A DNA stretch of 64,000 nt from JAAXHE01 sp964551635 (GTDB lineage: Bacteria; Latescibacterota; UBA2968; GCA-2709665). This document shows positions 41,950-50,413 of this stretch, in pieces. The number at the start of each line of letters is the position of its first letter. Positions within the stretch are counted from its first letter, which is position 1. The stretch covers positions 1 to 64,000 of the forward strand of contig CAZKDZ010000076.1 in the NCBI GenBank assembly GCA_964551635.1. The letters are read 5' to 3'. The translations under genes were made by a program, and so were the position numbers. Under the pieces are notes generated by a model. That model did no database searches and had not been told where the DNA came from. It saw only the letters and a program-made list of their open reading frames with translations.

Positions 41950-42665
41950 ATTTTCAATCCCTCGACGATGCAGTGTAGTGGGTGGATTCGAAAATCCTGG
42001 AGCCGATATCCGGTCTATGAAAAGATAATCCTGAATTTCCCTCTACATATCAAATTATCGACCGTGCCGCATCTGTCGAAAACTCACATTTCTTGTTACA
42101 ATAGTTGGTACTAAGGTGGAAGAGTTCGATTGTGGCCTGCCACGGCCACCCTGAAACGCAGTGCACGCAGCCAGCGCCATGGCGATCGACGATCCCTCAG
42201 GGCCATGAACGGGCGGACACTGGAACAAGCTTTCAGCTCGGTTGTGTGCATAAAATCCACGTTCAAGATTACAAACACCAGTCTGATTCACGTCAAGTGT
42301 AATATGAACAGGAGTATCTGAGATCTCCGAAATCGTTCAACGGTAGATTGCGTTGACCTTCCGTTCGGCGAGAATGTCTTCGTTGTCGACCTAACGGGTT
42401 ATTGACAATTGAATCACCCGGAGGATGCATGGACCGACAGGTTGACAAGGTTCAATTTCGATCCGGGAAGGGCCAACCGAGTGGCGACCATACTGATCGC
42501 ATATGGCTCGTGTATCGTTACCAAAGGTCAACAATAGCTCATCGTGTGTCGCACAATCTTCCGGCTGCCGACCACTTTTGTCTTGTCCTTAGCGAATAGG
42601 CAACTGCCACATCACACCGACCCACGGCGGCTCTTCCAAAATCGTCTAACCGAAAGGACTCGAGA
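41950..42665. other. Gene-poor, AT-richer spacer
   Basis: About 716 bp with no recognisable protein on either strand apart from a doubtful 56-codon frame. Base composition is more mixed than in flanking genes, and no repeat, tRNA or clear operator was seen. It probably contains decayed sequence. Confidence 0.5.
42429..42599 (+). CDS. Doubtful 56-residue ORF
   Basis: ATG 42429 is preceded by CCGGAGGATGC, a good ribosome site, and TTGACA lies upstream at about 42402. The predicted peptide starts MDRQVDKVQFRSGKGQP and matches no family I know. It stands in otherwise non-coding DNA and could be chance. Confidence 0.25.
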   Translation: MDRQVDKVQFRSGKGQPSGDHTDRIWLVYRYQRSTIAHRVSHNLPAADHFCLVLSE

Positions 42666-43577
42666 GTGACGAGGAAATTTTGGACAGGTCAATGGGAGAA
42701 TCAGATAGAAGCGTTCTATGACTACGATGATGAGATCAGAGTAATTGTGGTTTACGTGGATGTTAGGGGCAAAGAGAATAGAAAGGGAAGAATAGAGCCC
42801 TTAGTAAAAGGATGTAGACCACAGCATCGGATTGACGTTTGTGGGACAGTTCGGATCACGAAACCAATCGTCTTCAGAGAAATGGACGAAGGGCATCTGA
42901 TCGGTGACGCACTGGAAGCGAAGCAAGAGCGAGAGGTCGTAGAAACGCAGACTGCAATGCGATCGAAAAAGGAACGATTAGATAGAATGAGTGAAACCAT
43001 GTCGCAGATGCTGCTGCACGAACTGTCAAAGTCTCTTCCTGGAGCAAGCATAAAGATCAAGAATAGACACAGCAGTTACAGGGAAGTCGTTACCGACACC
43101 TTCACGGGTGGAATGAACGGATGGATATACTGTACGTCTATTGCACCGGAGACTGACGATGAGGAGAAAGCACTTTGGAGGGGATGGGGAAAAGGCTACA
43201 CGGACTGTTTTCCAATAAGTGACAGAAGGCAATTCGCACGAGCTATGGCGGGAATGGCAATAAGACAATTGGGTGCGAGGAGTGGTAACAGTTGGTTTAA
43301 GAATGAGTCGGATGGGGTCGCGGAAGAAGAGATTTGGAAAAAATCGCAACTGATCGTGCATGGTCCGGTAGAATACAGAGATGATCCGTATGGAACCACG
43401 GAACAACTGGGTACCTTTGAACGCGCAATTAGTGCCATCTTCATTAAACGAAGAAAGTACGAGACTCAGAGAGAATATCGATTCTTGGTGCATACAGACG
43501 AAGAGCCGGGTGCGAATGAGGATTCAGTAATTCTCAAGGCATCGCCGGAAATGCTCGGAGCAATCATGGGTTCATAG
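42666..43577 (+). CDS. Orphan hypothetical protein in AT-richer DNA
   Basis: A 303-residue soluble protein starting at GTG 42666 after CGAAAGGACTCGAGA. It is rich in Lys, Glu and Arg, with a possible coiled region at residues 95-120. The C-terminal text RRKYETQREYRFLVHTDEE resembles the end of DUF2971-type proteins, which occur in accessory and defence regions, but I cannot confirm that family. Codon use (AGA, ATA, AAA frequent) differs from neighbouring genes, which points to horizontal acquisition. Confidence 0.6.
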   Translation: MTRKFWTGQWENQIEAFYDYDDEIRVIVVYVDVRGKENRKGRIEPLVKGCRPQHRIDVCGTVRITKPIVFREMDEGHLIGDALEAKQEREVVETQTAMRSKKERLDRMSETMSQMLLHELSKSLPGASIKIKNRHSSYREVVTDTFTGGMNGWIYCTSIAPETDDEEKALWRGWGKGYTDCFPISDRRQFARAMAGMAIRQLGARSGNSWFKNESDGVAEEEIWKKSQLIVHGPVEYRDDPYGTTEQLGTFERAISAIFIKRRKYETQREYRFLVHTDEEPGANEDSVILKASPEMLGAIMGS

Positions 43578-44003
43578 GTCATGCAGACTCGTCCGTTGCA
43601 AAAAACATCATTAACAAACCAGACTGAACTTCGAACCTAAGGCTACCGTTGTTTGGGAAGAGATTTATCACGTGTGTGAAGGTTCGGGCCTGTCCAGAAT
43701 ATTGTGTCAGTGGCGTCGGTAGACGAATGAGGATGGAAGTGATCGTCGAGCATAATGAAGGCTTATTGGGCACCGAGCATATCCGGATTATTGCGATTTG
43801 CACGACGATCGATTCATCGACTCAGCGGCAGTGGTCGCAAGAGTGACAGTGTGTGTTTGGGGTGATCGAATAGCGCATGATATCCTTCCAGTGAGTGCAC
43901 CTAGATTTTGACATGCCTGTACCGGCACGAGTCTAAACTGCCCTTCGCGATTGTTATAATGTGTCCGATCACGCTCGCAGAAAAAAGACCGCATCGCACC
44001 TTC
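43578..44003. other. Spacer without a supported gene
   Basis: About 426 bp of AT-richer sequence with only short frames lacking ribosome sites. No repeat or promoter stands out. Confidence 0.5.
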
Positions 44004-44846
44004 ATGGACTCACCGGAGGCAGTTGAATTGGCACCCGACACGAACGCAAATTCCGGCCTGACGTCGGCCCAAAGATATTTCTTCGACGTCAACGGCTACG
44101 TCCTGCTCAAGTGTGTTTTCTGTCCTGCGGAATGCAGGCGCCTGATCGACCTCGCGGACCGGATGGACGCTGACGACGGCTGCGCGTACAAGCACGACGG
44201 GTATCCGAAGACACCCACACTGACGATTCTCTCCCGGTGTGCGTGGTATCATCCGCATCTGCTTGAAACGGCAATGCATCCGGTCCTGTTTCCGATTATG
44301 CAGGACGTGGTCGGGGGGGACGTGCGCCTGGAGGAGCATCAGTACCTGATCAACTATCCCGTTGAGCCGGAATCAGATACCGCGGCGTGTGAATCCAGCG
44401 TGGCCGACGAGGGCTGGCACCGGGGCATCGCCCCCAACGTTGGCAGCTTCGAATCGAACGGGCACTATCACTGTATGTTCACCAAAGCCTTCATCTACCT
44501 GACCGACAACGGTCCCGGTGAGGGCACCTGGGTGGTTCCGGGGAGCCACCGGATGGACATGCCCACGGGAACGCTGCGCGAATTCATGGACGGAACCGTG
44601 GCACGGCAACTCGAATCCCGGGCAGGAGACGTGCTCATCCTGACAGAAACGCTGATACACGCCGGTCCCGGATTGCCGGCCCGCGCACGGCCGCGCTATT
44701 CGCTGGTCTACGGGTACACGGCGCCGTTCATGCAGACGTGGAATCGCTATGACCCGCCAGCCGACCTGCTGGAACGGGTGACCCCCGAACAACGCAGCCT
44801 GCTGACCGGCGAACTCAGATACGCGTTTCGCCGTGGGCAGTTCTAG
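44004..44846 (+). CDS. PhyH-type (phytanoyl-CoA dioxygenase-like) protein with HxG motif
   Basis: A 280-residue double-stranded beta-helix protein of the PhyH family. H219 in TETLIHAGPG is the distal iron histidine and R229/R231 follow for 2-oxoglutarate. The proximal motif reads H139-R-G141 (GWHRGIAP) instead of the usual HxD/E, so the carboxylate ligand is missing, as in Fe/2OG halogenases (HxG/A) and in a related uncharacterised PhyH clade. VPGSHRMDMP marks the family. Start is uncertain: the frame opens at 43908, ATG 43959 and 44004 lack ribosome sites. Confidence 0.8.
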   Translation: MDSPEAVELAPDTNANSGLTSAQRYFFDVNGYVLLKCVFCPAECRRLIDLADRMDADDGCAYKHDGYPKTPTLTILSRCAWYHPHLLETAMHPVLFPIMQDVVGGDVRLEEHQYLINYPVEPESDTAACESSVADEGWHRGIAPNVGSFESNGHYHCMFTKAFIYLTDNGPGEGTWVVPGSHRMDMPTGTLREFMDGTVARQLESRAGDVLILTETLIHAGPGLPARARPRYSLVYGYTAPFMQTWNRYDPPADLLERVTPEQRSLLTGELRYAFRRGQF

Positions 44847-44983
44847 GAAGCTGAAAAAAAAATCCTGGTGAGTCCCGCGCGCGCGTGAAAGTGTGTCGGT
44901 TATGAGGCGCGAGGGGCGCGTAGCGCCGACGGGCAGTCCCACATGCACGCGGTGCGGTAACCGGCGCACGGGAGGAGTCGGAT

Positions 44984-46129
44984 ATGGCGCAGGGAAAAGG
45001 GATGGCGTTCCGGTCAGAGTACGTGCGCTGGCTCGTCGTCAGCCTGTGCATTTACGTGCTGCTGGTCGCCGTCGGCGTGATCGGCAAGGGCTTTCGACTG
45101 GAGTTCGGCAAGGAGGGCGTCGCATCCCTGTTCGCGTTTGGGACGAATCCATTCATCGGACTGGTACTGGGTATACTGGCGACGGCGTTGCTTCAGTCTT
45201 CAAGTACCGTAACCTCCATCATCGTCGGTCTTGTCGCCGGAGGAATGCCCATTGCCGTTGCGATACCGATGATCATGGGCGCCAATGTCGGGACAACGAT
45301 CACCAATACGATCGTCAGTTTCGGGCACGTGGGCCGCGGCGACGAATTCAGGAAAGCGTTTGCGGCCGCCACGGTGCACGATTTCTTCAACGTTCTGAGC
45401 ATCGCGATATTCCTGCCGTTGGAGCTCGTGTTCGGCTTTCTCAATAAGCTGAGCGGCGAGTTGACCCATATCGTCGAGAACATCGGGACCGTCGACGCGG
45501 GCGGGAAGGGCATCTTCAAGGTCGTCATCGGTTTCGGCACCGGTCTTGTCGAGTCAATGGTCTCCTGGCTCCCCGACGTCTGGGCGGGCCTGGTTCTGAT
45601 CATCCTGGGTATTGCGCTGATTCTGCTCTCGATCATGTACCTCGGCAAGGCGCTGAAGAGCGTATTCGTGGGCAAGGCGCAGAGGTTCCTGCATGCGGCT
45701 GTTGGCAAGGGACCGGTTACGGGCATATTCTCGGGTACGCTGGTAACCGTGTTGGTGCAGTCGTCCTCGACAACCACGAGCCTCATCGTACCTCTGGCCG
45801 GGTCGGGCGTGATCCGGCTTCGTCACGTGTACCCGTTCACGCTCGGCGCGAATATCGGGACGACCATTACAGCGCTTCTCGCCGCAACCGCGATCACGGG
45901 TCCCACCCACGCCGTTGCACACCAGATCGCGATCGCGCATTTTCTCTACAATCTGGTGGGTGTCGTGGTCATCTACGGCATCCCCTGGCTGAGGGACCTT
46001 CCGATCGTGGGCGCCGAGTGGCTTGCGCGCCTCGGAAGCGAACGGAAGTGGCTGGCCATCTTGTATATCGTCTTTGCGTTCTTCGGCATTCCGGCGGCGC
46101 TCGTGTTTGCTAACGCGTGGCTGGCCTGA
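44984..46129 (+). CDS. Na+/phosphate cotransporter family protein (NptA/PNaS)
   Basis: A 381-residue membrane protein with two inverted halves, each carrying the QSSST motif: LATALLQSSSTVTSII and VTVLVQSSSTTTSLIV, with GANVGTTITN and GANIGTTITA after them. These define the NaPi-II/PNaS family. It likely takes up phosphate with sodium. GGGAGGAG lies 13 bp before ATG 44984. The stop codon TGA is directly followed by the second MITE-like repeat. Confidence 0.93.
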   Translation: MAQGKGMAFRSEYVRWLVVSLCIYVLLVAVGVIGKGFRLEFGKEGVASLFAFGTNPFIGLVLGILATALLQSSSTVTSIIVGLVAGGMPIAVAIPMIMGANVGTTITNTIVSFGHVGRGDEFRKAFAAATVHDFFNVLSIAIFLPLELVFGFLNKLSGELTHIVENIGTVDAGGKGIFKVVIGFGTGLVESMVSWLPDVWAGLVLIILGIALILLSIMYLGKALKSVFVGKAQRFLHAAVGKGPVTGIFSGTLVTVLVQSSSTTTSLIVPLAGSGVIRLRHVYPFTLGANIGTTITALLAATAITGPTHAVAHQIAIAHFLYNLVGVVVIYGIPWLRDLPIVGAEWLARLGSERKWLAILYIVFAFFGIPAALVFANAWLA

Positions 46130-46291
46130 GAAGCTGTCTTAAAATTCCCAGCGGTCTTCGCACGGCTGCAAAAGTGCCGGTCGGCGTTGGTCAAATCCAC
46201 CCGTATAGACAAATATGGGCGGATTTTCCCGCCTTGACCGCCACTTTTTCGCTCGCGCTCGGGAACTCGCCGGTAATTTTAAAACAACTTC
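46130..46291 (-). mobile_element. 162-bp palindromic MITE-like element, copy 2
   Basis: This is the inverted copy of 20132-20293, identical in length and most of its sequence. Its outer ends are GAAGCTGTCTTAAAATTCCC and, on the other strand, GAAGTTGTTTTAAAATTACC, forming terminal inverted repeats. TGA flanks the element on both sides, a possible 3-bp target duplication. Its left end touches the cotransporter stop codon; its right end lies 52 bp before the next gene. A GGCGG-CCGCC hairpin sits inside. Confidence 0.75.
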
Positions 46292-46343
46292 TGAGCGCCG
46301 GAAGCAACGTTCTGTCAATCGTCTGCAATGAAGGATCGTGCCC

Positions 46344-47372
46344 ATGTCTTTTGGCGTCGCAGTGCTGGGGACCGGCCGCATCGGCGGCAGTTACATCGAC
46401 GTCGTCAGGAAAACCCCCGGAGCCGACATTAAGGTTGTCGCCGAGCCAAGGGAGGACGCCGCCGCGCGCTGGCGGAGCCGCCATGCCGACGTCGACTGTG
46501 TGGCGGACTACCGGGAAGCCCTGGAACGCCGCGACGTCGACGTCGTCATCGGAACCCTGCCGCACTGGCTCCACTACCAGGCGGCGCTGGATGCCGCAGC
46601 CGCGGGGAAGCACATCTTCATGGAAAAACCGCTCGCGGCCTGGGCGTGGCAGGCGGAGGAGATGCTGGCCGCGGCCAGGGAAAACAGCGTGAAGCTCATG
46701 ACGGCGCACACGCAACGCTATTTCCCGGCCGTGAAGGCGATGAAGGACGTCGTCGACCGGGGCGACCTGGGGTCGGTCATCATGGTCTACGATATGTGGC
46801 ACAAGCCCTACGTTCCGTACAACCGGCCGGAGTGGATGCTGGACCGTGAACGCGGGGGCGGCATGGGCCAGATGGACGGCACCCACCAGATCGACCGGCT
46901 GCTGTGGATTCTCGGGAATGACGTGGCGACGGTTTCGGCGCGGCAGGGACAATTCACCTACCCGAAATCCGAACACCCGGCCATTGACTGCGACGATACA
47001 GGGATGTATTTTATCCGATGGAAGAGCGGCATCGTCGCCACGGTCAGCCGCATCGCGTGGGAGCGCGGCGCCACGGAATACGGCGGCGACTGGTTCTTCA
47101 CACGCGGTATGGCGCGGTTCCGGCTGCCCTATGGCGGCGGCGATCCGCCCGGGCTGTTCATCGCCGATACGGCTGACGGGACGTGGCGGCGCGAACCCGT
47201 GCCCGCCCGCGACAGCCTGATGGACGAATTCACGGATTTTATCGAATCCCTAAAACGGGACGACGCGGATACGCCGATTCCGCAGGTTCACGGCCTGAAT
47301 GTGCTGAAGGTACTCGAAGCAACCGAAGCATCCACGCGCACCGGCAGGGAAGTTGAGTTGAGTCTCCAATGA
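46344..47372 (+). CDS. Gfo/Idh/MocA family oxidoreductase
   Basis: A 342-residue dehydrogenase with the Rossmann motif GVAVLGTGRIGGSYIDVV, the loop IFMEKPLAAWAW, and GGGMGQMDGTHQIDRLLWI in the C-terminal domain, where the conserved histidine is retained. ATG 46344 follows GAAGGATC; a GTG at 46338 is an alternative. A PhyH-type gene follows 15 bp downstream, a common pairing in genomes rich in both families. Substrate unknown. Confidence 0.92.
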   Translation: MSFGVAVLGTGRIGGSYIDVVRKTPGADIKVVAEPREDAAARWRSRHADVDCVADYREALERRDVDVVIGTLPHWLHYQAALDAAAAGKHIFMEKPLAAWAWQAEEMLAAARENSVKLMTAHTQRYFPAVKAMKDVVDRGDLGSVIMVYDMWHKPYVPYNRPEWMLDRERGGGMGQMDGTHQIDRLLWILGNDVATVSARQGQFTYPKSEHPAIDCDDTGMYFIRWKSGIVATVSRIAWERGATEYGGDWFFTRGMARFRLPYGGGDPPGLFIADTADGTWRREPVPARDSLMDEFTDFIESLKRDDADTPIPQVHGLNVLKVLEATEASTRTGREVELSLQ

Positions 47373-47387
47373 AAACCGGAGGACACG

Positions 47388-48122
47388 ATGGACGAAATGC
47401 GCACGTTCTTTCAGGAAAACGGCTATTACCTGGCCAAAGGCGTCTTTTCGCAGGACGAAACAGGCCGGCTTGAGGATGAATTCGATCGCATTGTCCGTCA
47501 ACTCGGCAAGGATGCCGAGGGCGCGGCGAACGATAACGGTGTCGTCGGCACACGCAACGTGCAGCAATACTCGGGCCTGTGGATGGCGGCCCTGCTCCAT
47601 GAAAAGTTCCTGGACACGGTTGAACAGTTCATCGGTCCCGACGTCGTACTCAACCATTCCACGCTCTTCGAGAAGCGGATGACAACCGGTACGACACCGT
47701 TCCATATGCACCAGGACTGGAGCTATCTGCCAACCGAAAGGAACACCATGATTGCGGGAATGATCCATATCAGCGAAGCCACGGAAGAAATGGGCTGCCT
47801 CAGAGTCTATCCCGGTTCGCACAGACAGGGCAGGGTGGAAGGTTCTACCGCCACGAATGCCGAGTTCCACGAACGGTTCCCGTTTGAAGGCTCCACGGCG
47901 ATCGAAGCCGAGCCGGGCGACGTCACGTTTTTTGACTACTTCATCGTGCATGGGTCGCCGTCCAACCGTTCTGAAACGCCAAGGAAGGTCGTCATCGCGA
48001 GGATGTTCTCCGGCAGGGACCGGAAGGAAGACATCCACCAGTTCAGCGAAAACCTGGTGTTGCGCGGTTGGAACTACCACACGACGGCCGCGACGGCCAA
48101 GAAGACCGTCGCCAAGGCCTGA
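47388..48122 (+). CDS. PhyH-type (phytanoyl-CoA dioxygenase-like) Fe/2OG oxygenase
   Basis: A 244-residue PhyH protein with a complete 2-His-1-carboxylate site: H108-Q-D110 in FHMHQDWSYLP and H188 in FIVHGSPSN, with R199 as the 2-oxoglutarate anchor. CLRVYPGSHRQG is the family block. It should hydroxylate a small organic substrate. ATG follows GGAGGACACG. The C-terminal tail TTAATAKKTVAKA is Ala/Lys-rich and its codons form half of a strong hairpin around the stop codon. Confidence 0.9.
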   Translation: MDEMRTFFQENGYYLAKGVFSQDETGRLEDEFDRIVRQLGKDAEGAANDNGVVGTRNVQQYSGLWMAALLHEKFLDTVEQFIGPDVVLNHSTLFEKRMTTGTTPFHMHQDWSYLPTERNTMIAGMIHISEATEEMGCLRVYPGSHRQGRVEGSTATNAEFHERFPFEGSTAIEAEPGDVTFFDYFIVHGSPSNRSETPRKVVIARMFSGRDRKEDIHQFSENLVLRGWNYHTTAATAKKTVAKA

Positions 48123-48144
48123 AAAGTAGCCTCGGCGACGGTCT
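48103..48144 (+). terminator. Hairpin spanning the stop codon, candidate terminator
   Basis: AGACCGTCGCC (48103-48113) and GGCGACGGTCT (48134-48144) form an 11-bp perfect stem; AGGC/GCCT extends it inward, with the stop codon in the loop region. No T-run follows, so termination may need another factor. Confidence 0.45.
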
Positions 48145-48232
48145 CGAGACGGACTGCTTAGCGCGATCCTTTCCAGTCGATGTCATTTCAGTTCAGCTTG
48201 AAGATTGATCGGATGAAATATTAATGTTTTAA

Positions 48233-48261
48233 TTGACGAGGTGGTCACGATTCTATATATT
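48233..48261 (+). promoter_or_regulatory. Sigma70-type promoter upstream of the thioredoxin-like gene
   Basis: TTGACG (48233-48238) and TATATT (48256-48261) have a 17-bp spacing within a very AT-rich patch. The leader to ATG 48547 would be about 280 nt and contains the repeats listed next. Confidence 0.55.
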
Positions 48262-48360
48262 AAATTATTAATAGATGATAACGAAGAGGGTCGGGAGGGT
48301 TGTGCTGCCTTTCAGGAGTTGCCATGTGAAAACCCCGCGTGGACAATCCCATGCTGCAGT

Positions 48361-48489
48361 AGATCCTTCGTCGGTCCAGGGGGCCTCCTCAGGATGACAG
48401 TACGAGCGAACGCGCTCGACAATGGACCTACATGTCATTCTGCATTCCGACAAGAGAACCATGATGCGGGCAGACAGGAATGTCCGCCC
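48361..48489. repeat. Two intergenic palindromic repeat motifs
   Basis: The block at 48361-48400 begins AGATCCTTCGTCGG and ends CCTCAGGATGACAG, an imperfect palindrome of a kind widely scattered between genes in bacterial genomes. The block at 48468-48489 reads GGGCAGACA-GGAA-TGTCCGCCC, a palindrome with one mismatch. Both lie in the long leader of the thioredoxin-like gene. Spacing and text suggest dispersed repeats rather than specific operators. Confidence 0.45.
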
Positions 48490-48546
48490 CACCCTCACAC
48501 CCGTTTCCTGACCGGCACGGTCCACACACGTGTCAGGAGGTGCAAG

Positions 48547-50088
48547 ATGAAGACCGCTATCCTCACACTCTTCGCGCTGCTTTTGCCCGGAACGATAATG
48601 GCGAAGGCGACGCTGAGGTTGGACGGCGCTTCCAACGACAGTACGATTACCATAAATTACGTCGTTCCGGAGGCATCGCACGTACAGGTAAAGGTATCGG
48701 ATTTGGGTGTTCGCGCCGCGCCGAAGTTCGGTTTCCAGCCACCCGGGAACTATACCATCGTACTGGACAAATCCGGATTTCCGACGGGAAGTTATACCGT
48801 CAGATTGATTTTGGATCGAGATCGCAAAAATGTAACCCGGCGCGGCTTCCTTCACAGCGCTTCCGGGAGGCCTGTTACCTGGGCCAGGGAAGCACGGGAT
48901 CATTGGAATCGAAGCTTTGCCGTCTCCTTGTTTAATCCAAAAGAAGGCGTCCAACTGTGGAATGAGTTCATCGCCCTGTATCCGGACTACGTGGATCGGG
49001 GACGGGCTTTTGTATACTCGATCATTGCCAGAGTCCCAGCAACAGACAGCGTCGACGTTCATGCTGCTGCGGACAGCGCAATCGCGTTGATTCCACATTC
49101 AGGCACCCACTACATGATCGGACGCATTCTAAGCGGGTTGGATGGCCATCCTGAAGGCAGATATCCCCACACTGCGCTGGCTTTTGCAGACAGGGCAGTG
49201 ACTCAGGCCTCGGATGTACCCGAGCCCTACCGCAATGAAGCCCTTTTCAAATACCGGTATCTCAGTGGCCACTGCCTGCAACTCCTGGACAGATTCGAAG
49301 AGGCCGAGGCGGCCTATCGCGACGCAATCGATATAATTGATTCAATGGAGGGTTCCGGCACGTACAGAGATTTCGGTCATGGTGTGTTGGCATACCGAGG
49401 CCTCGCATCGCTTCACGAACAGCGAGGCTTGCACGGAGAAGCGATCGAATTCTACAAAAAAGCCGTCAAGAGCAAGCCCAGGGATCCCGCACTCTGGATG
49501 GCGTTACAGCGCAATTTCAACCGTTTCCACGGGTCCGACGAGGGCTATGTGGAATTCAGTCGAATGCTCGAGGCAGAGATTCGTGGCGACGTGCGGGAGG
49601 ATGATGACGACCTCGTGGGCAAGTCCCTCCCGGGGTTTGCGTTGCCGCAGCTGGCTGGAGGCACGCTGTCGGTCGATGATATTAAGGGCAACGTGATCGT
49701 CCTGAATTTCTGGGCCATCTGGTGCGGACCCTGCCTTACGGAATTGCCGGTATTGGCACGGCTTGCGAAGGAAACCGCTGCCGATGACGTAGGAGTGATT
49801 GCCGTTCATATGCCCCTGGAACACTTTCCAGGTATCACGAAAGAGGAGTACCCGGTCGTTGTTCGGAAGGCCGTGAGCAAATACGAGGGTTCGTTCGACA
49901 CCGTCTGGGACACCAGGGAACAGAATCTGTTCGTGAAATTGGGAATCAAATCTCTGCCGGTAACGCTCGTCGCGGACAGGGAGGGGATCGTCCGTTACCG
50001 GATGGCGGGCTTCGATCCGGAAAACGCCTATCGGAAACTAAAGGCCGTCGTGGATAGCCTGAGAGGTCCTCCGGCGGCACCTCGATAG
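48547..50088 (+). CDS. Exported TPR protein with C-terminal TlpA-like thioredoxin domain
   Basis: A 513-residue protein. A signal peptide (MKTAILTLFALLLPGTIMA) is followed by a beta-rich region (to about 95), TPR-like helices (about 190-330, e.g. RFEEAEAAYRDAID and LHGEAIEFYKKAVKSKPRDP) and a redoxin domain from about 350 with the active site WCGPC in LNFWAIWCGPCLTELPVL and the cis-proline KSLPVTLVADREG. It should act in the periplasm as a thiol-disulfide reductase, perhaps for cytochrome or surface proteins. ATG 48547 follows CAGGAGG. Confidence 0.85.
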   Translation: MKTAILTLFALLLPGTIMAKATLRLDGASNDSTITINYVVPEASHVQVKVSDLGVRAAPKFGFQPPGNYTIVLDKSGFPTGSYTVRLILDRDRKNVTRRGFLHSASGRPVTWAREARDHWNRSFAVSLFNPKEGVQLWNEFIALYPDYVDRGRAFVYSIIARVPATDSVDVHAAADSAIALIPHSGTHYMIGRILSGLDGHPEGRYPHTALAFADRAVTQASDVPEPYRNEALFKYRYLSGHCLQLLDRFEEAEAAYRDAIDIIDSMEGSGTYRDFGHGVLAYRGLASLHEQRGLHGEAIEFYKKAVKSKPRDPALWMALQRNFNRFHGSDEGYVEFSRMLEAEIRGDVREDDDDLVGKSLPGFALPQLAGGTLSVDDIKGNVIVLNFWAIWCGPCLTELPVLARLAKETAADDVGVIAVHMPLEHFPGITKEEYPVVVRKAVSKYEGSFDTVWDTREQNLFVKLGIKSLPVTLVADREGIVRYRMAGFDPENAYRKLKAVVDSLRGPPAAPR

Positions 50089-50149
50089 AACGGGGCGACC
50101 GGCCGGGCGCCCCTGCGCCTGGTCGCACGGAATCCGCCGATATGGGCGC

Positions 50150-50178
50150 GACGGGGCAGGTTTCAAGTCTGCCCCGTC
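50150..50178 (+). terminator. Intrinsic-type terminator after the thioredoxin-like gene
   Basis: GACGGGGCAG (50150-50159) pairs with CTGCCCCGTC (50169-50178) across a 9-nt loop, followed by the T-rich TGTCTTG. Confidence 0.55.
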
Positions 50179-50205
50179 TGTCTTGATATCGAGTTTAGCC
50201 TTGAC

Positions 50206-50378
50206 GTAACGCATTGGAGGGGAACCGATTTTCCCGGGAGGCGTTACAATTCATGTGGACTGATCTGTAGACTGTTGTGTCGCCATTCGGGCAACGTGTC
50301 CGTAACCCGTTCGTAGCGGGTCAATTTCACGGCGTTAGGCGCCCGCACGTTCCAACTGTCGCATTTTGCGACAGTTGG
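50206..50378 (+). promoter_or_regulatory. Hairpin-rich leader upstream of the TldD-like gene
   Basis: Within the 325-bp spacer 50089-50413, GTAACGC (50206-50212) pairs with GCGTTAC (50241-50247) around an inner GGGAA/TTCCC stem. Further right, CCAACTGTCGCA (50352-50363) and TGCGACAGTTGG (50367-50378) form a 12-bp perfect hairpin with a 3-nt loop. The latter ends 35 bp before the TldD start and may be an operator or attenuator. No T-run follows. Confidence 0.5.
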
Positions 50379-50413
50379 CGTCTTGCCAATCGCCGTCACA
50401 GAAAGGCGCGCCA

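Noticed and set aside
40789..42114. 441-codon plus-strand frame opposite the Gfo/Idh/MocA gene
   Set aside because: It is antisense to a clear dehydrogenase and reads as Val/Ala/Arg-rich text with no motif.
43579..43846. Small overlapping frames on both strands after the orphan gene
   Set aside because: They depend on rare start codons, lack ribosome sites and show no family text.
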